A stretch of DNA of 42,471 nucleotides from contig CAINLT010000428.1 of the NCBI GenBank assembly GCA_903850505.1, positions 1 through 42,471 on the forward strand, in the 5' to 3' direction. The translations under genes and the position numbers were made by a program. Below, one piece after another: positions 1 through 9,604 of this stretch (within the stretch, counting starts at the first letter, position 1; every line of letters begins with the position of its first letter). Below the pieces are notes generated by a model. It was not told where the DNA came from and did not search any database. It saw only the letters and a program-made list of their open reading frames with translations. Source of the DNA: an uncultured Myxococcales bacterium (GTDB lineage Bacteria > Myxococcota_A > UBA9042).

Positions 1-2076
<2,076 letters not shown>

Positions 2077-2127
2077 CCGGGCGCGCACCGGCGGCAGCCG
2101 TATTTGGCCATCGACCCGAGGCATCTC

Positions 2128-3693
2128 ATGGCACTGCATCCTGTGGATCTGTCGGAACCGCTGAGCTTGGCGAGCGCGGTCGCGATTGCCAATCGCGAGG
2201 CACTGCCACACCTTGGGCCAACGGGTCGCACGCGGGTTGCACGCGCGCGCGCGGTCGTGGACGCGTTCCTGCGCGAGCACGATGTGCCGCGGTACGGCAT
2301 CAACACCGGTTTTGGCGCGCTGGCGGAAGTTGTCATTCCGATTGAGCAAGTTGAAGCGCTGCAGGTCAATTTGCTGCGGTCGCACGCCGTGGGCGTTGGC
2401 GCGCCGCTGGATCCCGAGATCGTGCGGGCGGTCGTGCTGTTGCGCGCCGCTGTGCTGGCCAAGGGCCATTCCGGCGTGCGGCCAGAGCTTGTGGACGCGC
2501 TCTGCGCGCTGCTGGAACACGACGTGCTGCCCGTGCTGCCGTGCCAGGGCTCGGTCGGCGCGTCGGGCGATCTGGCGCCGCTCGCCCATTTGGCGCTCGT
2601 GCTGATCGGCGAAGGCGAGGCGATGTTTCGCGGTGAGCGGCTGCCCGGTGCTGAGGCGCTGCGGCGCGCGGGGCTGGCGCCCATCAAGCTCGGCGGCAAG
2701 GAAGGGCTGTCGCTCATCAACGGCACGCAGGTCATGACGGCGATCGGCCTGCTGGCTTGGTCGCGGGCGCAGAACCTGCTGAAGACGGCGGACATCGTCG
2801 GCGCGATGACCGTTGAAGCGCAGCTCGGCTCCGTGCGCGCCTTTGACCCGCGCATCGTCGCCGTGCGGCCGTATCCGGGCGCGATTGAGACCGCCCAGAA
2901 TCTCCGCGAGCTCTGCCACGACAGCCCGCTGATTGCGTCGCACGCCGGCCCCAATTGCCATAAGGTGCAGGATCCCTACTCGTTGCGTTGTATGCCGCAG
3001 GTCCATGGCGCCGTGCGCGACGCCATCGCGTTCTTGCGCCGCACGCTGGAGATCGAGGTCAACGCCGTCACGGACAATCCGCTGATCTTCCCCGATGACG
3101 ACGACGACTCGGCGAGCTCGGTCATCGTCTCGGGCGGCAACTTTCACGGCCAGCCGGTCTCGCACGCCTGCGACACGGCGCGTTCGGCGCTCACGTCGCT
3201 GGCGTCCATGGCGGAGCGCCGCATCGAGCAGCTCGTCAACCCGGCGCTGTCGTCCGGCCTGCCGGCGTTCCTCGCGCGCAGCTCTGGCCTCCACTCCGGC
3301 TTCATGATTGCGCAAGTTACCGCCGCAGCGCTCGTCAGCGAGTGCAAGGGCCTGTCGATGCCGGCGTCGGTGGACAGCATTCCGTCGTCGGCCAACCGCG
3401 AGGATCACGTGAGCATGGGGCCCATCGCCGCGCGCCGCCTGACGGACGTGGTGGAAGCGGCCGAGCGCGTCTGCGCCATCGAGCTGCTGTGCGCGGGCCA
3501 AGGGCTCGATTTGCGCGCGCCGCTCGGTCCTGGCGTTGGCACGCGGGCGGCATGGCTTCGGCTCCGTCAGGACGTGGAACCGCTGGGCGACGACCGCGTG
3601 CTCTACCCCGATCTGGAAGCCGCGACGCGGTTGGTGCGTTCGGGCGCCATCGTTGCGGCGGTGGAAGCGGCGCTCGGCCACAACCTGCACTGA
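2128..3693 (+). CDS. hutH: Histidine ammonia-lyase
   Basis: Predicted to deaminate L-histidine to trans-urocanate, the first step of histidine degradation. The autocatalytic MIO prosthetic group forms from Ala-Ser-Gly at residues 145-147 within [17 protein letters not shown], and the active-site tyrosine is in YGINTGFG (Tyr56). The protein is 521 aa, close to the usual ~510. I chose the ATG at 2128 because GAGG lies six bases upstream; a TTG at 2104 would add eight residues without a better ribosome site. None of the other hut genes (hutU, hutI, hutG) is beside it, so the pathway must be encoded elsewhere or be incomplete. The stop codon lies inside copy 1 of the intergenic repeat described separately. 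Confidence 0.96.
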   Translation: MALHPVDLSEPLSLASAVAIANREALPHLGPTGRTRVARARAVVDAFLREHDVPRYGINTGFGALAEVVIPIEQVEALQVNLLRSHAVGVGAPLDPEIVRAVVLLRAAVLAKGHSGVRPELVDALCALLEHDVLPVLPCQGSVGASGDLAPLAHLALVLIGEGEAMFRGERLPGAEALRRAGLAPIKLGGKEGLSLINGTQVMTAIGLLAWSRAQNLLKTADIVGAMTVEAQLGSVRAFDPRIVAVRPYPGAIETAQNLRELCHDSPLIASHAGPNCHKVQDPYSLRCMPQVHGAVRDAIAFLRRTLEIEVNAVTDNPLIFPDDDDDSASSVIVSGGNFHGQPVSHACDTARSALTSLASMAERRIEQLVNPALSSGLPAFLARSSGLHSGFMIAQVTAAALVSECKGLSMPASVDSIPSSANREDHVSMGPIAARRLTDVVEAAERVCAIELLCAGQGLDLRAPLGPGVGTRAAWLRLRQDVEPLGDDRVLYPDLEAATRLVRSGAIVAAVEAALGHNLH

Positions 3694-3810
3694 GGCGCCG
3701 TGCAGCAACAACCCGTCGCGTGGGACGCTTCTCGCTGGGTCGCCAAGTGCGCCCGCTGCGCGATACGCCCGGCGACACACGGCTGGGACTGGATCGATTT
3801 GTCCTTGAAC
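3687..3810 (+). repeat. Structured intergenic repeat, copy 1
   Basis: This is about 124 bp, roughly 89% identical by eye to 5671-5794 and in the same orientation. The core at 3737-3790 is identical over 54 bases to 5721-5774. An outer 6-bp stem pairs 3697-3702 (GCCGTG) with 3778-3783 (CACGGC). An inner arm at 3730-3739 pairs with 3768-3777 through one G-U wobble and one mismatch. It begins inside the last codons of hutH and ends before the maf ribosome site. It has no U-tract, so it is not a classical intrinsic terminator. I do not recognise the family. Confidence 0.8.
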
Positions 3811-3834
3811 GAATACGAACCCGCGGAGCATCCC

Positions 3835-4434
3835 ATGACCTGGTGGCCCTTGCCGGCGCAGCTCGTGCTGGCGTCGACGTCCAAGTATCGGCAGGCGCAG
3901 TTGCAGCGCCTCGGCGTGCTGTTCACAGCTTTTGCGCCGCCGTACGCGGAAGACGCAGTGGCGGGGATGGATCCGCGTCAGCTCATCGACCATCACGCGC
4001 GGCAAAAAGCGCTGGCGACGCGGCTCGCGCATCCCGACAAGGCGGCGTGGATTCTGGCTGCGGATCAAGGCGTTGTGTTGCAGGATAGCGCGGGCGCGCG
4101 TCTGCTGGGCAAGCCGCACACCGCCGAAAACGCGGTGCAACAGCTGCTGGAAATGGCAGGGAAAACGCACGAGCTGCGCACGCACGTGGTGCTGGACGTG
4201 CCGGGCCACCAATGGCAGGAAACGTCGGTCGCGCAGGTGCGCGTGCGGCCGTTGAAGCGGGCGGAGGCGGAGGCGTACGTCGCGCGCGACAAGCCGCTGG
4301 ATTGCGCGGGCAGCTACAAGATTGAATGCGCAGGGCCGTGGCTGTTTGACGCGATCCAGACCGACGATCCGACGGCGATTGAAGGTCTGCCGTTGATTGC
4401 GGTCGCGCGCCTGCTGCGGATCGCGGCGGGCTGA
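3835..4434 (+). CDS. maf: Maf-like nucleoside triphosphate pyrophosphatase
   Basis: Maf proteins hydrolyse non-canonical or modified nucleoside triphosphates to monophosphates and were first linked to septum formation. The family signature is present: LASTSKYRQAQL at the N-terminus (substrate phosphate binding), AADQGVV in the centre, CAGSYKIEC for the usual ESY-type segment, and AIEGLPLIAV for the usual T-x-x-GLP segment near the C-terminus. Length is 199 aa, as expected. The start is the ATG at 3835, preceded by GGAG seven bases upstream. The open frame extends further 5' through the intergenic repeat, but that portion has no Maf similarity. The central aspartate is in ADQ where many homologues have ADT, so exact base preference cannot be assigned. 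Confidence 0.9.
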   Translation: MTWWPLPAQLVLASTSKYRQAQLQRLGVLFTAFAPPYAEDAVAGMDPRQLIDHHARQKALATRLAHPDKAAWILAADQGVVLQDSAGARLLGKPHTAENAVQQLLEMAGKTHELRTHVVLDVPGHQWQETSVAQVRVRPLKRAEAEAYVARDKPLDCAGSYKIECAGPWLFDAIQTDDPTAIEGLPLIAVARLLRIAAG

Positions 4435-4905
4435 CTACTGCGGGACGGTCAGCACGGGCGCTTTGCGCACGCCGCGCTGGTAGTACACGAGCACTTCCTT
4501 GGGCAGCACGACGTAGACGACGCCCTTGCGATTGCGCATGGACATCCGCTTGCCGGGCTCGTTCTCAAACAGCGTGCCGTTCAGCACGGTCTGGTCCTTG
4601 TTCTTCAAGAGAATCTGGTCGTCGTTCTCCAAACCGACCGGCTCCTTGCCCGCGGCCCACTGGACCTTGGCAATCTCCGGGAACTGGATAAAGCGGAGCT
4701 CGCCGAAGCGCGAGACGACGTAGCCGTCCTGGTTCTTGGCAATGATGTCGCCGAGCTGCGTCTTGCCGTCGGGCAGGATCAGCTTGTCGGTCTTCTCCGG
4801 GCAATTCGGGCACACGGTTTGCACGTTGGCGAACGGCCGATAGGCGGGCAGCAACACGGCTGCGGCCAGAAGCATCACGAAGAACGACAGGCGATTGCGG
4901 GTCAT
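4435..4905 (-). CDS. Small exported protein with CPNC motif, function unknown
   Basis: This 156-aa protein begins with a basic tip and a hydrophobic stretch (residues 5-20), most likely an uncleaved anchor or signal peptide. Just after the membrane segment is C32-P-N-C35, which could be a redox or metal-binding pair. The remainder is beta-rich and hydrophilic with no family I recognise. The ATG at 4905 is chosen because TTGGAG precedes it by five bases and because the hydrophobic segment begins immediately afterwards. The frame continues upstream but without signal-like character. It is convergent with maf (stops adjacent) and divergent from the BolA gene, so it is probably monocistronic. Confidence 0.72.
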   Translation of the reverse strand: MTRNRLSFFVMLLAAAVLLPAYRPFANVQTVCPNCPEKTDKLILPDGKTQLGDIIAKNQDGYVVSRFGELRFIQFPEIAKVQWAAGKEPVGLENDDQILLKNKDQTVLNGTLFENEPGKRMSMRNRKGVVYVVLPKEVLVYYQRGVRKAPVLTVPQ

Positions 4906-5028
4906 CAGAACTCCAAGGTGCCGGCGCACAAGCCGCAGGAGGATGGTAGCACGATGTTGCGGCGCATCCAACTTGCCTGACGCGGACAACAAAAGCGCCG
5001 TCGCGGTCGAGAGTTTGCGTCTCCCCCC

Positions 5029-5056
5029 TTGCGCCACGCGTCAAACGCACTACTTT
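5029..5056 (+). promoter_or_regulatory. Weak sigma-70 type promoter for bolA-grxD
   Basis: TTGCGC (5029-5034), a 16-base spacer and TACTTT (5051-5056) would start transcription about 25 bases before the BolA-family ATG. The match is modest, and it is supported mainly by position in the divergent 183-bp gap. Confidence 0.35.
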
Positions 5057-5088
5057 GCGCGAACGCCGTTCTTGGCGCGAGAGTGATC

Positions 5089-5316
5089 ATGCACGCGTTC
5101 ATCGAGACAACCCTGCGCACTGCATTCCCCGGCGCGGAGATGCGGGTTACCGACACCACGGGCGGCGGCGACCACTTTGAGGTCGAAATCGCTGCGCCGC
5201 AGTTTGCCGGTCACAGCATGATTCAACAGCACCGGATGGTGTACGACGCTCTGGGTGACCGAGTCGGCGTGGAAATCCACGCGCTGGCGCTCAAGACGCG
5301 CGTCCTCGCCAACTAA
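5089..5316 (+). CDS. BolA family protein
   Basis: This is a 75-aa BolA-fold protein. BolA proteins bind CGFS monothiol glutaredoxins and share a [2Fe-2S] cluster with them; some also act as DNA-binding regulators. The family pattern is visible: amphipathic N-terminal helix with FPGAEMRVTD, the GGGDHFEVEIAAPQFAG loop-strand, the conserved histidine segment HRMVYDAL and a C-terminal IHALALKT strand. The start is the ATG at 5089. It lies 28 bp upstream of grxD on the same strand, so the two partners are almost certainly co-transcribed. The short form resembles IbaG/YrbA more than full-length E. coli BolA, but I cannot separate these subgroups by eye. Confidence 0.9.
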   Translation: MHAFIETTLRTAFPGAEMRVTDTTGGGDHFEVEIAAPQFAGHSMIQQHRMVYDALGDRVGVEIHALALKTRVLAN

Positions 5317-5344
5317 CCAAGACCAATGCAGTAAGGAGTGTGCC

Positions 5345-5677
5345 ATGCGTGATGTCAACGCTGAGATCGATCAGCTCGTCAAATCCAACCCGGTCGTCCT
5401 GTTCATGAAGGGCACCGTGAGCTTCCCGATGTGCGGCTTCTCGGCGCGCACCGCGGAAATCCTCAAGGCCTGCGGCATGTCGACGGCGCAGATCAAGTCC
5501 GTGAACGTCCTGGAAGATGCCGACATCCGCGAAGGCGTGAAGATCTACGGCAAGTGGCCGACGATTCCCCAGCTCTACGTCAATGGCCAGCTCATCGGCG
5601 GCTGCGACATCGCGATGGACATGTTCCAGAGCGGCGAACTCGCCCCGCTGATCCAGGGCGCACTCAACGCGCACTGA
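5345..5677 (+). CDS. grxD: Monothiol (CGFS) glutaredoxin
   Basis: This is a Grx4-type glutaredoxin that carries and transfers [2Fe-2S] clusters using its single active cysteine plus glutathione. The CGFS signature is in FPMCGFSARTAEIL, and the glutathione-binding WPTIPQLYVNGQLIGGCDI segment follows. At 110 aa it has the standard single-domain length. The ATG at 5345 has a strong AAGGAG site seven bases upstream. The adjacent BolA gene fits the known physical partnership of the two families, and a cluster donor (IscS) and carrier (Mrp) occur at the far end of the window. Its last codon and stop lie in copy 2 of the intergenic repeat. Confidence 0.96.
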   Translation: MRDVNAEIDQLVKSNPVVLFMKGTVSFPMCGFSARTAEILKACGMSTAQIKSVNVLEDADIREGVKIYGKWPTIPQLYVNGQLIGGCDIAMDMFQSGELAPLIQGALNAH

Positions 5678-5794
5678 GGCGCCGTGCGGCAATCACCCGT
5701 CGTATAGGGCGCTTGTCGCCGGGTCGCCAAGTGCGCCCGCTGCGCGATACGCCCGGCGACACACGGCTGGGACTTGATCGCGTTGTTCTTGCCC
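5671..5794 (+). repeat. Structured intergenic repeat, copy 2
   Basis: This is the second copy of the repeat at 3687-3810, same orientation, again starting at the last codon and stop of a plus-strand gene. Here the inner stem is perfect: TGTCGCCGGG (5714-5723) with CCCGGCGACA (5752-5761). An outer stem GCCGTG (5681-5686) pairs with CACGGC (5762-5767). Differences from copy 1 concentrate between the outer and inner 5' arms (5687-5713), whereas the right half is invariant. Confidence 0.8.
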
Positions 5795-5845
5795 GAGCCC
5801 CAAGCGGACGGGGACGCGCCTACGCAGTTCCGTGGCACGCGGCAG

Positions 5846-5859
5846 AGAGCGCACGCTCT
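5846..5859. terminator. Short perfect hairpin between convergent genes
   Basis: AGAGCG, a CA loop and CGCTCT form a perfect 6-bp stem in the gap between grxD and the minus-strand glycosyltransferase stop at 5874. Neither side has a convincing U-tract, so any terminator role is tentative. Confidence 0.3.
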
Positions 5860-5873
5860 ATCCGAATTTGGGG

Positions 5874-6986
5874 TCAGCGGGTAGCGTCCTTCTTCCCCAG
5901 CACTTCCTGATACAGCTGCCAGAGCGCCGCGCCGGCGTGCTCGACCTGAGCCGCCACGTGCGCATCCAGACGGCCGCGCGCCAGCACGTCGCGCATCACC
6001 CGCGCGAGATCGGCGGCGTCGCGGTTGCGGAAGAGATCCGCGTATTCAGGCCGCGACACGACGTCTGACGCCAGCACCGGCGTGCCGAGCATCGCCGACT
6101 CGTGCACGGAGAGCGCGTCCCCATCCGTGTTCGTCGCGCGCACCGTGGCGTCCGCCATCGCGAAGAGCGGCGCCAGCGACGGCAAATCCTGCACAAACAC
6201 GAAGCGATCCGCCAGCCCGCGCTGCGCGAGGTCCCGCTCCAGAAGCTGCATGCGGGCGCGATCATGCACAGCCGTGATGCAGAAGATGGCGCCGATGCCC
6301 GGATGCGAATCCTTCAGCGCGTCGATGGCCGCCATCAGCAGGTCCACGCCGTACTTGTCTTCATCCTTGAACGTCGCGACCGCGCCGTTGCCGACAATCA
6401 GCGGCGAATGCGCCGCCGCAAACGCCAGCACATCCGGCGGCAGGAGCGCGCGATCCAGCTCGGCAGCCGACGGCGGCAGGAACGCGCCGATCAGCCGCGT
6501 GCGCTGTGGATCGGCGCCAATCTCTGTGTGCAGGTGCTCCAGCAGCATGGGATTGTCGGCGATGAGCACGTCGGCGCGGCGCAGCGCTTCATGGACCAGC
6601 GGCCGGACAAGGTGCGGAATCGTCGTGAAGTGCGCCTCGCCGTGGATCGTGACGACCGTGCGCAGCGGCGCTGTGCCAAAAGCCCGCGGATGCAGGCGCA
6701 ACCAGCCGAGCAGCGTCGTGATGCGCCAGCGGTAGACGTGCAAGTGCACGAGATCAGGCTGGAACGCGCGGATCTGCAGCAGCGCCGGGATGACGCCGTT
6801 GCGGGACGGCACGATGTCCGGATCGGCGACCGACGACGGCGCCACGCCGCGCGAGTGGGTATTGGCCAGCCGGACGGTCGCGCCTTGCGTACGCAGCCAC
6901 GCGAGCAGGCGCGTGCAGTGCGCCTGAATGCCGCCATACGGCGGCGGCGCTTCGCCAAAAAGGAGGATGCGCGGCGATGGGTTCAC
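5874..6986 (-). CDS. GT4-family glycosyltransferase
   Basis: This 370-aa GT-B glycosyltransferase has the N-terminal glycine-rich PPYGGIQAH loop of sugar-nucleotide transferases, a central LVHLHVYRW segment, and a C-terminal E-x7-E-like donor site in VHESAMLGTPVLASD. GT4 enzymes transfer sugars from nucleotide donors during capsule, LPS or glycolipid assembly; the acceptor cannot be told from sequence. The GTG start overlaps the TGA of the upstream membrane protein as GTGA (6983-6986), a typical translational-coupling arrangement, so the two probably act in one surface-glycan pathway. The stop is at 5874, facing grxD. Confidence 0.85.
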   Translation of the reverse strand: MNPSPRILLFGEAPPPYGGIQAHCTRLLAWLRTQGATVRLANTHSRGVAPSSVADPDIVPSRNGVIPALLQIRAFQPDLVHLHVYRWRITTLLGWLRLHPRAFGTAPLRTVVTIHGEAHFTTIPHLVRPLVHEALRRADVLIADNPMLLEHLHTEIGADPQRTRLIGAFLPPSAAELDRALLPPDVLAFAAAHSPLIVGNGAVATFKDEDKYGVDLLMAAIDALKDSHPGIGAIFCITAVHDRARMQLLERDLAQRGLADRFVFVQDLPSLAPLFAMADATVRATNTDGDALSVHESAMLGTPVLASDVVSRPEYADLFRNRDAADLARVMRDVLARGRLDAHVAAQVEHAGAALWQLYQEVLGKKDATR

Positions 6987-8758
6987 GGTTTCACGCCCTC
7001 AGGCAGGGGCGGCAGGTGCGCGTCATTGCGGATTAGGACCACCATCGCCTCTCCCACGGAACTGTGCACGTGCGGCACGTGCAGGCCGATTCGATCCAGG
7101 AACGGCGGCCACTGGTTGGCCACCTGCAGGACGCGATAGCCGGGCACGTTGCCCGCCGCGACGTCCTGGAAAAATGTCTGGCCGCCAGCCGCGCGCCGTT
7201 CCTGCACGACCACCTGGACCTGCTCGCCCGGCCGCGTGGCGTGCGGCACGAACTCGCTGACGAACGGCGCGGGCAGCACGATCGCATCCGGGCGCGTGTT
7301 CGGCAAGTCCGTCAGGTCGCCCTGAAGCTCCTTGACGCCGAGCAGCGGGTTGCGCTGGTCAACCGCTTGGGGACCGAGCCGCGTCACGTCCAGTTGCGCC
7401 ACCGCCGCCCGCCCCCAGCGTGGCTGCGAGACCACCGGACCGGCGATCAGGATCCGCGTGTGCGCCGGCAACTGCGCCAGCCATGCCTCGACCGGCCGCC
7501 GCGCGTCGGTCCACTGCGCGACTTGGACGGTCAGGGTATGCGCGAGCGCCCACAGCCACAGCAGCGCGATGCCCTCGCGCGCCACGGCGCCATAGCGGCC
7601 AATCAGCGCGGACGCGCCGACGCCTGCGTACGCAGCCAGCCAGAAGCCCGTGGGCAGGGCGAAGCGATGGCCGACGCGCCCGACGACGAGCGTGAAACAC
7701 GCGATCTGGCTGACCGCCAGCAGAAGCGGCAAGAACCGCATGGCGGTAGCGGTGCGCAGCGCGACAAGCAGTCCGGCGAGCACCAGCAGGAGAACGGGCA
7801 GGGGCCACCACTCGTCGGGCGTTGCGATCGCCAGGTCGCGCAGGTTCTGCAGGACGCCCGTCGCCGTGGCCTGGTAGCTCCGCCAATCCTGACTCGCGTG
7901 GCCGGTCAGCGTGTGCAGCCGATTGAGAAAACCCGGCGGATTCCATAGCGCGCCGCCGAGCGCCGCCAGCCCCAGCACGCCCCACAGCAGCCCTTTGCCG
8001 AGCAGCCGCCAGTGGTCGCGACCCGCAGCCAGCGCGTTGGGGCGCACGAGCGGCCAGACGATCAGCAGCAGCGGCCCCGGCAGGAGCCACGCCGCGTACG
8101 CCTGATCCTTGGTCGCAATCGACGCGGCAAGCAGCAGCGCAAACGCCCGGTAGTCGCGCCACGCGCCGGTCTCCACCACGTCAAGCAGGCGATCGGCCGC
8201 CAGCGCCATCCAGCACAGGTACGGGCCATCCAGGTTCGTCGTCCGCCCGTAGTAGGCGAACGAGAGGTTGGCCATCGCAAGAAGTACGGCCCAGGTCGCC
8301 GCGCGTCGGTCAAACAGCCGCGCCGTGATCCGCGCCAGCGCAGCCAGCGCCGCGACGCCCATCAGCACCGACAGCAGCTTCGCGGTCAGGTGCACCACAG
8401 TCATCGTCGGGTAGCCGAGCACGTGGTGCAGTATCGCATCCGGCGTCCACGCCGGCGCCGTCAGCGCGCTCACCAGCAGCACTGGCAGATTCAGCAGGCC
8501 CAGCAGCAAGTTGTGAAGCAGCGGGTACGTGTGCCCGTGGCCAGGCGGCAGGTTCAGCGCGATGCCGGCGAAGAAGTCGCGGGGCGCCACGCCGTCATTT
8601 TCCCACTCAAAAGAGCACGGCAGATCCCAGCCGATGCCCGTTAGCTGCAGGACGACGTGGAGCGCCAGCAGCCAACGCAGCGCGCGCCAATCATCGGGCA
8701 AAAAACGCGCACGCCACGCTCCCGTCAGCTGCTGCAAACGGAGGCGTGGCGCGCGCAT
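6983..8758 (-). CDS. Multi-pass membrane protein, PMT/ArnT-like glycosyltransferase
   Basis: At 591 aa, this has a hydrophilic N-terminal 30 residues, then an aspartate/glutamate-containing first loop (CSFEWENDG). About ten hydrophobic segments follow to residue ~430, and then a soluble C-terminal domain of about 160 residues. This layout matches GT39/ArnT-type glycosyltransferases, which move sugars from polyprenyl-phosphate carriers outside the membrane; the acidic first periplasmic loop is the catalytic region in that family. The ATG at 8758 is preferred over a TTG one codon earlier. It overlaps the GT4 gene by four bases and is probably its functional partner. The substrate is unknown. 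Confidence 0.78.
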   Translation of the reverse strand: MRAPRLRLQQLTGAWRARFLPDDWRALRWLLALHVVLQLTGIGWDLPCSFEWENDGVAPRDFFAGIALNLPPGHGHTYPLLHNLLLGLLNLPVLLVSALTAPAWTPDAILHHVLGYPTMTVVHLTAKLLSVLMGVAALAALARITARLFDRRAATWAVLLAMANLSFAYYGRTTNLDGPYLCWMALAADRLLDVVETGAWRDYRAFALLLAASIATKDQAYAAWLLPGPLLLIVWPLVRPNALAAGRDHWRLLGKGLLWGVLGLAALGGALWNPPGFLNRLHTLTGHASQDWRSYQATATGVLQNLRDLAIATPDEWWPLPVLLLVLAGLLVALRTATAMRFLPLLLAVSQIACFTLVVGRVGHRFALPTGFWLAAYAGVGASALIGRYGAVAREGIALLWLWALAHTLTVQVAQWTDARRPVEAWLAQLPAHTRILIAGPVVSQPRWGRAAVAQLDVTRLGPQAVDQRNPLLGVKELQGDLTDLPNTRPDAIVLPAPFVSEFVPHATRPGEQVQVVVQERRAAGGQTFFQDVAAGNVPGYRVLQVANQWPPFLDRIGLHVPHVHSSVGEAMVVLIRNDAHLPPLPEGVKP

Positions 8759-8778
8759 CAAAGGCGAAATCTGCGAAA

Positions 8779-9354
8779 TTACTTGGCAGCGCCCGCGTCA
8801 ATCCACGCGGCGACGGCGTCCAACTCGGCCGTCGTGTACGGCGTGCCGCCGGACGGCATCTTGCCGGTGTCCGCGCCGCCGCACGTCGTGGCGGTCGGGT
8901 TCAGCCGAATCCACAGCGAGCTGTTGGCGTGGTCGCCGGCCTTGACGCGGAGGGTCGGGCCGCAGATGCCGTCGGCCGTGCCCGAGGTCACGAGCGCAGC
9001 GTACGCAGTGTCCTGCGCGCTCAGGTCCAGCTTGCCGCTGAACTTGGAGTCCTTGGTCGTGTGGCAGCCACTCGCGGCGCACGTCGCCGCCATCTTCGGG
9101 TAGATGGTCGAGAAGCTGACGCCGGTCATGGTGTCGCCTCCCATCATGTCGCCACCCATCATGTCGCCGGTCGCGGTGTCGCTGCCCGCGCCCGTGTCGC
9201 TTGCGGCATCGCTGCCCGCGCCGGTGTCTTCAGTCGTGCCGGTGTCGGTGGTGCCGCCGCTCGACGAAGTCGTGCTGCCGCAGCCGCTGGCAATGAGGGC
9301 AACCGTCAAGACGGTGCCGGTGAGGGCGAGGCGGAGGAAGGACAGGGTGCGCAT
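8779..9354 (-). CDS. Lipoprotein with diverged c-type cytochrome domain
   Basis: This is a 191-aa lipoprotein: N-terminal signal ending in a lipobox-like IASGC, then an S/T/G/D linker with a duplicated GGDMM segment. A C-terminal domain of about 115 residues follows that resembles the single-haem cytochromes common in Myxococcota and Planctomycetes. The haem-type motif reads CAASGCH, i.e. CX4CH instead of the usual CX2CH. A probable distal methionine is in GKMPSGGTPYT, followed by the typical ELDAVAAWIDAGA helix. The start ATG at 9354 has GGAG seven bases upstream. It likely sits on a membrane surface in electron transfer, but haem binding with this spacing is an inference. Confidence 0.75.
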   Translation of the reverse strand: MRTLSFLRLALTGTVLTVALIASGCGSTTSSSGGTTDTGTTEDTGAGSDAASDTGAGSDTATGDMMGGDMMGGDTMTGVSFSTIYPKMAATCAASGCHTTKDSKFSGKLDLSAQDTAYAALVTSGTADGICGPTLRVKAGDHANSSLWIRLNPTATTCGGADTGKMPSGGTPYTTAELDAVAAWIDAGAAK

Positions 9355-9428
9355 GATGAGCTCCAAAGTTCAGGGGGGAAGGACCAGAAATTGCGGCTGG
9401 TGGCGAGTGGCCAACAGCCATTCGTGCC

Positions 9429-9457
9429 TTTTTAGGGGTTTCCGCGCTGCGCTTCAA
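9429..9457 (-). promoter_or_regulatory. Sigma-70 type promoter for the cytochrome lipoprotein
   Basis: On the minus strand TTGAAG (9457-9452), a 17-base spacer and TAAAAA (9434-9429) give four of six matches in each box. The predicted start is near 9421, leaving a leader of about 67 bases. The 238-bp gap 9367-9604 otherwise shows nothing recognisable. Confidence 0.5.
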
Positions 9458-9604
9458 GAATTCCGCCAGAAGTTCACAAAACTTTGTCGGTTGGGCGCGA
9501 CCGTTCGCGGCAGCCTGCCCCGCAACGGCCTGAAAAAGTGCGGATTCGCTCGGAAAACCACGACGCGATCATGAAAGCGCGAAAAGGCGCCTTGTCAACC
9601 GAGT

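Noticed and set aside
3700..3834. An N-terminal extension of Maf reading through the intergenic repeat
   Set aside because: The corresponding frame in copy 2 of the repeat has an in-frame stop, and the extension has no Maf similarity, while ATG 3835 has its own ribosome site.
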